A DNA stretch of 64,000 bases from Gnetum montanum (taxonomy: Eukaryota; Streptophyta; Gnetopsida; Gnetales; Gnetaceae). The notes under the pieces were generated by a model. It had not been told where the DNA came from. It did not search any database and saw only the letters and a list, made by a program, of their open reading frames with translations. Shown in pieces: positions 21,080 through 31,166 of this stretch (position 1 is the first letter of the stretch; every line of letters begins with the position of its first letter). The stretch spans positions 125,903-189,902 of the forward strand of contig MNCI01007958.1 in NCBI GenBank assembly GCA_015680685.1, written 5' to 3'. The position numbers were made by a program, and so were the translations under genes.

Positions 21080-21190
21080 CTTAGCATTGAAGGCGAATTG
21101 AGGAAGGCCTAACGTTCCCTTCTTCTGCAAAGCTTTGCCGATGTTGTTTCCTGACGTTGCAGCCAAGGTCAACAAGATTGTTTCCCACAT
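21080..21190 (-). CDS. NIPA9-like: NIPA9-like magnesium transporter, exon 1
   Basis: The 111 bp exon encodes 37 residues, starting M-W-E-T-I-L-L-T-L-A-A-T and continuing G-N-N-I-G-K-A-L-Q-K-K-G-T-L, ending F-N-A-K. From memory this is the first block of the plant NIPA9 branch of the NIPA/DUF803 magnesium transporter family, with the first membrane helix and the G-N-N-I-G-K motif. The donor AAG|GTTCTC is weak but in the right place, and exon 2 continues in phase with V-M-R-T-Y-A. The start was chosen by family length. An in-frame ATG at 21,313 would add 41 residues made partly of an ATC repeat and is unlikely. The frame is intact. Confidence 0.75.
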
Positions 21191-21460
21191 GATGATGACG
21201 ATGATGATGATGATTCTGCTGTTAGAGATATAATCCGATTCCTGCGTCTTGCTTGGACCACAACAGATTTTCTTCTTGGAGAGACTAACACGGAGTTCAG
21301 CCGAGAATATCAAACAATGGGAAATGCTACATAATACCGTAATAATATTCTACAGACGCGGTTTTGCCCAGAGACATTGTTTCAAATCTATTGATCGGTT
21401 GTCTACTGCAGCCAGAAGTCTTGAGCTGTGAGCGAAGCATGGCTGTATTTTGGGTTAAAA
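21191..21460 (-). promoter_or_regulatory. 5' leader and proximal promoter of the NIPA9-like gene
   Basis: The region just upstream of the start codon on the minus strand includes an imperfect (ATC)8-type microsatellite at 21,191-21,214, directly next to the ATG. No clear TATA box was seen. It has more CpG than the flanking transposons, which would fit a less methylated promoter (inference). Confidence 0.4.
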
Positions 21461-21687
21461 TAAAAAGAGATGATGGTTTGTTTGACATGGTTTAATTGAT
21501 ACGTCAAGTATAATGCTACAAGTTAATGGTGGTCTAAAAAAAAATACAAAATCGCCGGTTCCACATGCGTTACTTTGAAGTCGTTGAAGCATGTAGTGAA
21601 ATTGAGTGTCTCCTCAAGACATTGTTCTTGACTTAAGGCTCAATGCCTTGTTGCTTTAGCTGTATCACTTGTTAAAGTTTAATGGTG

Positions 21688-21799
21688 TTGTGTAATATAG
21701 GTAACTACACAAGCCGTAGCATTTTCCAATTATACTTGTGTAATATACCTAACTACACAAGCCGTAGCATTTTCCAATTATACTTGTGTAATATAGGTA
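21688..21799. repeat. tandem repeat, 2.3 copies of 48 bp
   Basis: TTGTGTAATATA begins at 21,688, 21,736 and 21,784. Each full unit also holds AACTACACAAGCCGTAGCAT and TTTTCCAATTATAC. The two full units differ at very few bases, so this is a young duplication. It lies about 500 bp upstream of the NIPA9-like start codon. Confidence 0.85.
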
Positions 21800-21848
21800 C
21801 ACCCCAAGATATATAGTTCAATTAGAACTCTATAACTAAGCATTGCCC

Positions 21849-21912
21849 GCCAAAATCGAAGCCATGAGACTTGAGCTTTCAAATCATGAGTCTTTACCAC
21901 TAAGTTAACACC
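21849..21912 (-). repeat. tRNA-like sequence, possible SINE relic
   Basis: On the minus strand TTAGTGGTAAAG resembles an A-box and GGCTTCGATTTTG (21,863-21,851) a B-box, about 40 bases apart as in a tRNA. The stems do not form well, so it is not called as a gene. Confidence 0.35.
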
Positions 21913-22949
21913 TCAATTGTTAAGTGTGATTGAGGCATATGATATTGATGTTATTGTGGCTATATTAAAATATTATTAAACTATCAAAATTTAATCTAAC
22001 CTAATCTACATGCAAAAATTAAAGTTATTCTAGCCTAGGTAATTAGCATCCATTCCTAGCTTGCTATATACAACCCAAACACACTAATCACTTATTGTAC
22101 AAGTGATTCTTGTTAAGTGAACCAAGTAAGAGCATTGTTGGGATTACCAAATATTACATGTTATGCTTGAAACTAGTTGTACTTATGTCGCCATAACTAT
22201 CATGCAATGAAACATAAATATTTAATTAAGTGCATGTGAAGTAAATGAACAAGTAAAATGTAATTAAAAAAACTTTAAACCAAGTGAAGTGTTGCAATGA
22301 AAGTAAATTGATTTCAATCTTATTGTCATTCATGAAAATGTGTTTAGGTACATAATCATTCAAATAAGATTTTTATCAATCAAACTAAGTTTGCATAGCA
22401 AGCACTCGATGATAAATTCTAAGTGTTATGAAAACAAACTACAAAAGCTTCACTCTAGTTATGACCAAAATGGTATCATAAATGTAGTTAGTGTGTACAT
22501 TTATATAGGCATTTATTATCTGTGTGTCAATGCTAATGTGTTGACATAACCAACCCTATATCAACACAAATGCATTGACGCAGTTAACTTAAGATCATTC
22601 ATCATATCCTCGTAACTGACTAAACACTTGTCCTCGAGTTAACAAAATTATGATAGAGTTTTTTTTACAAAATATGGGAGTGACTCTACTAAATGGTTTA
22701 CTCAGGTGTCACATTACAAAATTTGTTTGAGTGCTTTACAATTTTAACATATGATAAAACTTGGAAACTTTGTCCTTACAAAAAAAAAAATAGTGCAGAT
22801 ATTTACAAAAAGATCCAAGACATTTGCCTTATGTTGTGCCTAGTGGCAATGATTCCTATAGTGGCTTCTCATGCCTTGGTTGCTCAAGCAAGTTTACTCC
22901 AATAATTAATCACCTTCAAGTATGAAATCTAGATATTATAAAAAGATAA

Positions 22950-23838
22950 TTAATTTGCTAGAAAATAAGAAAACCAGCTATCTTCAATCAATCAATTAGA
23001 AGATTATAACAGGGTTTTGAGAACCCGCAAACATCTAAAAACCTTTCATACCCAAATGATATTGTAGATCATGAGACTCTACAACCATACAATGGCTATT
23101 TTCAATGCAAGATACCACCAATAGAGAGATTGTCCCATAACTTGAGAATGAGATCTCAATTTACAAGTAAGATCAAAACACACAGTTCTACATCATTGAC
23201 CTTGGAGCTGCAACCTCTATGCACTCACTCAATGTGCTCTTCTATACCTTACCCAAGCTCTAATCAACTTGAGACTTGTCATTAAGAAATCTTATCAACT
23301 CTCTCCTCTCTTCATAAACATGAAACGATTTATATTTATTATAAAACAAGACAATAAAAATCCTAGGAAACTTTCCTCATGATCCACTTAAAGATTCTTT
23401 GTTGTTTTCCTTCCTTTATTGCCTTCTTCTGCTATTTCCTAAATTGGAACGGCCAATTTCAAAAGTTTCCTAGCTGTATGTGTCATCTTTGGTCTTCACA
23501 AGAAGTCTCCTACAAAAATCCTACTTTCATCCAAGATGTCTACTATTTTTGAGAGATGTTTCCTTTGAGCCCAAGACGTCTTTTTTGTCAACAAGATGCC
23601 TTCCCCAATTTCAAAACATCTCTTGTCAAACCTAAGATGTCATGTCCAAAATGTCTTTTTTGTCAACAAGACACCTCCTCCAATTTCAAGGCATCTCTTG
23701 TCAGACCCAAGACATCTTCTATGAAGACTCCACTCCCATCCAAGACGTATCCTTAACCTCCAAGACATCTCCATAGATCCCAAAACCTAGAAAACACACG
23801 TAGGGAATAACAAGAGGATCAAAAAAGGTGTCCCTACA
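22950..23838 (-). repeat. probable 3' LTR of Gypsy element Z, minus strand
   Basis: Read on the minus strand it starts TGTAGGGACACC at 23,838 and has a TATAAAT box at 23,334-23,328. Leader-like GAGAGGAGAGAG sequence and T-rich blocks follow. It carries a 75 bp tandem repeat and many AGATGTCT variants before the TATA box. It directly follows the accessory ORF of element Z. The 3' end is not defined and no second copy is in the window. Confidence 0.4.
23578..23727. repeat. tandem repeat, two 75 bp units
   Basis: GTCTTTTTTGTCAACAAG begins at 23,578 and at 23,653. Both units continue with CCAATTTCAA and CATCTCTTGTCA. It is part of the U3-like region of the LTR at 22,950-23,838. Confidence 0.8.
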
Positions 23839-23879
23839 CCAGTTGTAATTATAACTACACTGCTACTGCTACTTTTAGT

Positions 23880-24527
23880 TTGAATGCATCAACTAGTATA
23901 TTCATCTTCTCTTCTTTGGTCCTAGGATCATGGATAGCCTTGGCTAGTTTACCTAGAGTACTTATTATGGGCACCTCCCAAGGATACGTTAAAGTAGAAA
24001 ACATTGCATAAGTATTGACAAACTAGATAGTGAAATATTTGCAGTTAATATCAAATGACTTCATTATTTCCTTTAGCTCCTAGTAGTTTACCATTCTTCT
24101 ACCCAAGGCCTCTACTATTTCTCTTTAATCTTCATCTTTAACTTTAAAAATCTTAAGCTTCATGTTAGGAATTTACAGCTTTTGTTGTGTCTCATAGTGG
24201 AGTTTGTGTTCATTATCATATAAAATGTATAAGCCTGCCACTTATTTCTCCAACTCAAATTGGGGGCAACAATAATTAATATCACTAGATTAGTGTATAA
24301 TAGGTTGGTGAGCTTCATGTATTCTTTCATCTTCTTAATTTTCAACTCCTTCATTATAATCTTTGCCGCATTGTAGGTATTGATATTATCAGTAATCGAT
24401 TTTCATGTGATACCTTAGAGCTACTAGATGGCTTAGTTAACCTTTTTCTTAGCCAATAAGATATCTTTCTTGTTGATTTCCTTCTACATGCCTACTTTGT
24501 CTCTATAATGATTTTTTATTTTTCATA
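23880..24527 (-). pseudogene. element Z accessory ORF, C-terminal part
   Basis: Minus strand. The reading K-E-L-K-I-K-K-M-K-E-Y-M-K-L-T-N-L at about 24,350 matches K-D-L-Q-I-E-D-L-K-E-Y-M-V-L-A-N-L of element Y at about 26,100. It is a Lys/Glu-rich coiled-coil-like tail. It is the downstream half of an ORF whose upstream half lies at 34,658-35,940; element Y was inserted between them. Stops are frequent. Confidence 0.5.
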
Positions 24528-24532
24528 CTTTA
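24528..24532. repeat. target-site duplication of element Y, left copy
   Basis: CTTTA here and at 34,653-34,657 flank the two LTRs of element Y exactly. Joining the two outer flanks restores a continuous reading of the element Z accessory ORF that aligns with the element Y copy. Confidence 0.85.
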
Positions 24533-25375
24533 TGATGAGCAGCGAGGTACCCTACACTCAACCAGACATGCACGATCTGGTCGAATTTCGTGGATGGAAC
24601 TAGTTGTGGTATTTAGATCATTAGGCTTTGATTGCAATTCAATATCTTCCCACCTGGACTAGTGGTAGCTTTGTCACATATGGTTTAGTCCAAAGTGAGG
24701 TGTATGATGTTTTTTCTAATTCTACTCTACTCCCGATAATGATAAAAAGGTAAATTAATTAAGCTAATGGATAATGGAAAGTGAAATCTAACTAACTTCC
24801 ATGCAATGGATATTTGCTTGTAATCATTCATATACATCTTGGATTTTGTGAGACTATTTCTAGCATTGTCAAGCGCATGTCATTGGTTGTGCCAAACAAT
24901 ACACTTCTGGATTACCAAGTATCTACACTTAAACCCTCATGATTAAGGCTTATGCATTCCGCTTAATAACAGGAATAGTAAATAGCAATAAATGAAAATA
25001 TTTAACTAAAGAAAATAGGAAATAATTAACAATTCAAAGTAATAATAATGTAAGTGAATGCTGCAATGATGGAAGTAATCTCGATCTTTATTGCCAATCA
25101 TGTAGTGTGTCCAAGTATGTCACACTCAAACAAAGGTGCCATACAATTACAAACATTACACTACAAGCATGCACTGGGAATGACGATTCTAAGGAAAGAA
25201 ACTGAAAACTAAAACTATCTCTCTACTTCATGCATTCTACCTGTTGTCTCATACAAGCATCCAAGTGTTGTATTTATAGGCAAACGTAGATGAGGCAACG
25301 TTGGATATCCAACATCACTTCTTAGCTCCAGCTTTGGGTATCAAACGTCAAGGCCCAACAAATGATGACTCATCA
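24533..25375 (-). repeat. element Y 3' LTR
   Basis: 843 bp from TGATGAGTCATC to GCTCATCA on the minus strand. TATAAATA lies at 25,278-25,271. It has the same ends as the LTRs at 33,766-34,652 and 29,421-30,356 and a diverged relative at 56,656-57,550. Confidence 0.85.
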
Positions 25376-25649
25376 TACCCCATGACTAAATGAAAATTCG
25401 CCCTTGAGTTAAAAAAAATGAGGAACAAGTTCTTTACAAAATATTGGGTAAGTATGGGATTATTCACTAACTTAAACAATGAACAAAACAATTGACTCTT
25501 GCATGTTGCAATGGCATAGTACAAAAATGGGACACATTATTACAAAACAAAACAAAAGCAGAACTGGTGCCCGAAGGTGGTGGCTCTTCCATCGGTTACT
25601 TTCCTTTGTTGCTAGGCTGTTAAAATTTGTAGCAATTGAGCAACACCTG

Positions 25650-28330
25650 CAACTTCTCCTCCTCTATCCTTAGCTCATGTACCATCCAAGCTACTGTGCC
25701 AAGTGTGCTAGCACTAGTACATCCCAAGGACATGGCAGTTGTAGGAACATTTGATTCACCTTCACATATCAAGCCACGAACTACCATCATTCTTCCTTGA
25801 AAGCCCTAGCTTTATCTCTAAGTTTATGATAATTTGTCAATCTGTGAGCTAGGTTTGAGGCTACATCCTATTGTCCTTGATAGTTGGATTTAACCACCTC
25901 TAATTCAAAGTTTACCACTTGCAATTTCTACAAAGCAACCTTTCAATTTGCAAACTCCTTCTCATACAATGCATAGGTGGTTGCCACTTGTTTTTCCAAC
26001 TCATTTTGAGGGTGAGCTACCATTAACATGGAAAGGTTGTCATATCTAAGGTTAGCTAACACCATGTATTCTTTTAGATCTTCTATCTGTAGGTCCTTGT
26101 TCTTGACTTTTGCTTGATGGACCAAGGTAGAGTTATCCAAAATGGGCTACCACTTAGAATTTCAGGCTAACAAGGAGCTAATGTGGGCTTTGGCCATTTG
26201 GATTTCTTTTTTATTGATGGCTTGTACATGCCAACTTGGTCATGAAAGTGTTCTTTCAAATTTTCTTGCTTTTTGGCCTCATTTTGCCACATGCTAATTT
26301 CAATTGCTGACTTTTGGTGGATAGCGTGGACCTCCTTCATTGAGAGGGCTCTATTCTCTCTATTCAATCTATTCATGTCTTAATTAACCATCACCAATTA
26401 TTCTCTTAACTAGTGGATGCTTTCCTCTAGAATGTTCTTCTATTTCTACACTGTGGTCAACTTGGAACTTCTTGCAATGAGTTGCTTATTCTCTTCTTGT
26501 ACAGTGGTCAATGGCTTTTTGTATGCATGAGATTGTGCATTGGCAGCCAAGGCATTCCAAACCACCTTCTCTTTCTCTTTTTCAGTAGCTACTCTCTCCT
26601 TTCTTAGCTTGGTTAGCTGCTCCATCTTGAATTGTTCAAGTTGGTCTAGTACAACAAAACAGGTGGGATCCCATTGTTCAGCTTGCAAGGTAATCAACTC
26701 TTCTTGTAATCTCTTTATTTCAGCTTCCACATGCTTTGTGCTAACTTCTACCATGACTAACTTTCCTTTTGTGGTGATGAGGTCTGATTAAGCTACAGTG
26801 ACATCACTGTGGATGTCAAACAAGGTAGTCGTTACTTGGCCCATCTGCAACAATCAATTCAGCACATCCTCATGCACTGTAGGAGTCATTGAAGTCCTAG
26901 CCAAAACTTATGCATCTTTGGTTCCTGTTAGATCTGTTGGGGGCATAACAAGCACATTGAATGATTCTTTGATGTGATCAGTGATGCCTTTTGCTACACC
27001 TGCCGCATCCTCATGTTGTAGTACCATGACCATGGTACCTTCCCCAGTTTCCAATGTTACTTGGAAAGATGTGGCATTCCCAAAGATTTGTCATGACCAT
27101 TGGGATCCTTCTCCTCCTAATTGTATTGAGATCTCCCCTCATTGGGTTAGCTAACACTGTGGGCCATACAACATCATCCATGACTCAAAAGAGGGTGGAC
27201 TCATCCTTGCTTTCCTAGCTAATTACTTTAGTGATCTTTTGAAGATGGCTCATTGAGGGCTATAGTCTTGTGATGATGGTGGTGAAGCTTGTGCCTGTGG
27301 ATGCTACTTGAGCTCATGCTGTGTTTCTATTTGCAACTTGGCCTCCTTCTCTGCTTCTTGTTCTTCACCAAGATATGTTTTTAGTGTTGCTGGTTTTAAG
27401 AGCTTAGTGAAGGAGGTGTTTTGCACCTTCCTAGGGATATCATTGGTATATCCCAAGGTTCCAACGTGATTGCATAGCTTTCTAATTAAGTAGGAAAATG
27501 GAAGTGTTGGTTTCCCTAACTTCATTTCTTCAAACTGCTATTGGATTTCAATGAAGTAATACTGGGGAAGATTGGCTACAAATTTACCCATTAAAATGGC
27601 AATTCCCCTAGCCACATAAGTTGAAATTTGATTGAGCCCTTTTGTGGAAAACAAGTGGCAAGTCCCGATCTTGAAATATGTTTTCTCCTCCAAAGTCATT
27701 TCATTGTACATTTTGTCCTCCTTGCCGTATGCCATCATAGCCACAATTTCTTAGTCTCAAGGTCGAATCTAGTTGATAAATGAGCAACCTTGGCCCCTTC
27801 ATTAGGCAAGTTGAGAGCTACAACAATTGCTTTGACTAAATAAGGGATGATCACTTCACAGATGTTGACAGTGGTGCCTTCATTCTTATTGTGCCAAAAC
27901 TAATAGGTTTCACCCAGGTACCATGTGCCACTATCTAACAGAATGGGCAACAATGGGGATGCCTTGAGTTAGGTTCAAAATGCCTCTTGAGCAAACTCCA
28001 TGAATGGGCCGAAGTTCATTTCCACAATGACCGAAGCCAACGTGGACTTTTCTAGGGTGGCAGCAAGGTAATCGAAAGGCAACATGAGACATTGTCCCTA
28101 CTCAAGAACTTGTGGTTCTTCAGCCTCCCCTTGGGCCGATTGCCTAGTAGTAGGGGCCTCTTGGTGAATGTTAAAGGATTAGGCCTCCTACTCTATGTGT
28201 TATGCATGTTTTCCTTATTGACCACAACCACCTTGTGGACGCTTAGTGGCTCTCTACAAGGGTTCATCTTGAGCACCTCTTTTGGGGCCATCTGCAATCA
28301 TGCAAAGGTCACGTTTTACTAAGGTTATAT
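25650..28330 (-). pseudogene. element Y accessory ORF with long coiled coil
   Basis: Minus strand, unknown function. An N-terminal globular part is read from 28,330: E-G-T-T-V-N-I-C-E-V-I, L-N-L-P-N-E-G-A-K-V, then open frames at 27,744-27,538 (Y-V-A-R-G-I-A-I-L-M) and 27,525-27,304. A coiled-coil part follows at 26,754-26,446 and 26,376-25,943, rich in Glu, Lys and Gln with heptad-like Leu spacing (E-I-K-R-L-Q-E-E-L). The style is that of accessory proteins carried by plant LTR retrotransposons. Several stops and shifts occur. Element Z carries a homologous ORF, and weaker similarity of style exists in LINE 1 and the Copia element. Confidence 0.55.
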
Positions 28331-29415
28331 TTGTTATCATAAATTAGTTTATACCTTACTCATAACCTTAGTTCATTAAGTTCATAATTCATATGATTGT
28401 AGAGTTAGGAAATTTTCAAGAAACTCCCCCCAAAAACTGTCTATCTACTTTTATGACCCTTTACCATTGGTTCCTTTTTCCTTATATGTGGCTTATAATA
28501 ATGGTTATGGGCCCGTGGATTGGAAAATTGGATTTTTGGCATTAATGTGAGTGATTTTACATTATAACTCCTAAATTTTTTAATATTCTTACCCTTGTGA
28601 TACCTTCTATGCAATAGCAAATTTCAGCAATTCAGTACAAGTTTTGCACGCAAGCACCCCTCCTTAACTAAGTTGAACACTCTAGGTTCAGATAGATTCA
28701 AATAGTATGGAAATTGGACTAGTAGAGAGAAAAATATCAAAAGTGGAAGATGAGTGTGCAGAGCTTTGAGTCACAATAGAAAATTTCAACAACTCCCTTA
28801 GTAGCAAATGATGAAAATGAATTTCAAGTCCCGCAGGGGTCATATATTTATAGTTTTGCACGATCTGATGTTGGGTATGTGAGGTTGAGGTCCGAAAATT
28901 TCCATGATATGGGATAACCAAACATACAAACTAAAGCTCTGTGATTGGCTAGAAGGTTGGAGTTCATCATTCTGGGGTAAGTGAAAAATCAATTTTGAGG
29001 CACCGAAAGTATGATATGGTGAAATCATTGACGTGAAAAGCACTAGAATGAGCAAGAAAAAGGCACGGAAATCAAAGTTGTGGATAGATTAATGTCATGA
29101 TAAGGGAAATAATAAAATGTAACAATTGAGCATTTGGAAGGTGAAAAGTAATGTAGTTGTGTTAAACAAGTATAAGTCACAAAAATTACACAAGTGGATC
29201 CTCCCCAAAGCAAGCTCTAGCCCATGATGACCTTGTGTAACCACACCTAAAAATGTCCATAGGCACTAAAGGGGTTGAATGCGATGCATACCTGTGAAAC
29301 AAAACACACATGTTAAAACTACTAATTTGAGATTATAATGCTATGTTACACAAAACCACAAGTTATGATCACACAGACAACAAGATGGGATGGATTGTAG
29401 AAGGGATTGTAGAAG
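28331..29415 (-). other. element Y internal non-coding DNA between solo LTR and accessory ORF
   Basis: No coding frame of note; ORFs at 28,688-29,055 carry no motif. It could hold a promoter or splice site for the accessory ORF, but none is evident. Confidence 0.35.
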
Positions 29416-30361
29416 TTGGGTGATGAGTCATGGTTTGTCAGGTCTTGTTATTGGACCCTTGTTATCAGACCCTTAATATCAGGTACAGGATACCAGGTCT
29501 GATAGGTCCAATATCAGAACCCCATTATCAGGTACGCGATATCGTGACCTCACAAGCGATATCGGATATGCAATATCGTGGTTCTTGTGTGAGCCTATAA
29601 ATACACAATGGGGTGAATGGGAAATAGTCAGTTTTTAGTGAGTTAGAAATTAGTATTAGAGTAGGATCTTTTTGTCATTTTTCCTCTCGACCCTCTCTCC
29701 CACTACATGCCCGCAGTGTGGTGATTGTAATTGTATGGCATCATTTATTTGAGTGTGATGTACTTGGACACACACATGACCGAAAATAAAGATCAAGATT
29801 ACTTCATCATTGCAACATTCAATTAGTTTAAATTACTTAATTAATTATTGTTTTCATAGTTAATATTGCTTTACCCTAAAATCCTTAAACATGGAATGAG
29901 TACGACGTAATCATGAGCATTTAAGTGTGACTACTTGGTAACCCAATAGTGTACCTAGGATCTATGCTTGGTAATCCTAGTAATGGTCGTGCACGAGATC
30001 CAAGATGTGTATAGATGATTAAGGAATGGATGCTCATCGCACTTAGGCTAGCTTAGATTCTCTCTCCCTATCTCCTATTAGTTTAGATTCTCTCTCCCTT
30101 TTCCTCTTAGCTTAATTAAAGATATTTTCCATTGCCTCTAGGAGTAGCACTAGGTTAGAAACCACATCATACACCTCACTTTGGACTAAACCATACATGA
30201 CAAAGCAAATACTAGTCTAGGTGGGAAGACAGCGAACTACAATCAACGAGTAACTATCTAGATACCACAACTAGCCCATCTGTGGAGTTCGACCGGATTG
30301 TGTGTGAAACGCTCGTATTCATATGGTTGAGTGTAGGGGTACCTCGCCATTCATTATTGGG
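29416..30361 (+). mobile_element. solo LTR of the Y family, inserted in opposite orientation
   Basis: LTR 29,421-30,356 (936 bp, TGATGAGTCATG ... CATTCATTA) is flanked by TTGGG at 29,416-29,420 and 30,357-30,361. TATAAATA is at 29,596. No PBS or gag follows, so it is a solo LTR left by recombination. It entered element Y between gag and the accessory ORF after Y was formed. The terminal CA has become TA. Confidence 0.85.
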
Positions 30362-31166
30362 GCATGAGTGTCTCACCATGGGCACAATGAAACCTTAGGT
30401 GTTATTAATTCTTAAATAATCATGAGTCCTTTTGTCCAAGATTCAAACTAAGTCCAAACCACATTTGAATGACATCGCATCATTTCATCATGTTGGTGGA
30501 CAACCATAAGACTATCAGAGTCACAAGGAGTAACATCACTTGGTGTTTTGTCCAAGGGAGGAGCTCAATTATGACACACTTATCTCATATCTACACACAC
30601 ACACATTATTTTTATTTTTTTTGTGATTCTGAGAAGTTGTCGACCTTCAGGCATGGGTACATGTCTTTCCAGTGGGACCCGTAGAAGTTTATTCAGTGTC
30701 ATTTAAAGTTACTCTTACTCCCATTTTTTGTTAGATCTACAAGGATATGGTTACAACCTCAACAACATGATAGAATAGAAGTGGCCAAAGAGAATCCATA
30801 AATCCCCTTGATGTCACACCCTTTACAGTCCACCTTGGTTTTGCAATCTTCTGTCTAGACACAATGATTATAAAGTTATCTTTAGTTTGGATGATGGAAA
30901 AGATTACCATTATGACCAGGGCAAGAACCTCTTATTAATGGAATGAGTGGATGGATGATGTGGTCTCAATGTTTGAATAATCAGTCCCTTATGACTTGAC
31001 AACATAGATAAAACCTCACCACAATGGACAACATGACCTTCTTATTCACAAGTGAGATTACAAAAGAAAATGAAAACAACAACTAGAAAAATTTAAAAAA
31101 TTGGATTAAGAAATATGAAAATGACAAAAAATTGTAAAACAAAAAGATGAAAAACACTTAAAAATC
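30362..31166 (-). other. element Y internal DNA after gag, no gene
   Basis: Position where protease and polymerase would be expected. Both strands read only short ORFs without retroviral motifs. A short CA repeat with T-run lies near 30,590. Confidence 0.4.

Larger units (their letters stand above)
1..21190 (-). other. NIPA9-like: span of a NIPA9-like gene, 5' part; continues past base 1
   Basis: The span joins two coding exons on the minus strand, 21,190-21,080 and 9,444-9,346. Intron 1 (21,079-9,445) is 11,635 bp and intron 2 is more than 9.3 kb. I looked on the minus strand below 9,345 for the next conserved block of the family (the segment after QAP that carries a V-Q-P and a G-C-G-L-A-I motif) and did not find it, so exon 3 is probably off the left edge. 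The introns are packed with retroelements on both strands. Long TE-filled introns are well known in conifers. Whether the locus is expressed cannot be told from sequence. Confidence 0.6.
21461..22949. other. upstream intergenic DNA
   Basis: AT-rich sequence with no supported gene. It holds the 48 bp tandem repeat at 21,688 and a tRNA-like stretch at 21,849. ORFs at 22,340-22,549 and 22,693-22,905 show no recognised motif. Confidence 0.4.

Noticed and set aside
21191-21313. In-frame upstream ATG at 21,313 as start of the NIPA9-like protein
   Set aside because: It would add 41 residues, including a run of Ile from an ATC microsatellite, before the conserved M-W-E start of the family.
24533-25375. 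LTR at 24,533-25,375 as an independent solo LTR
   Set aside because: Its own two flanks do not form a duplication, whereas its left flank matches the right flank of the LTR at 33,766-34,652.
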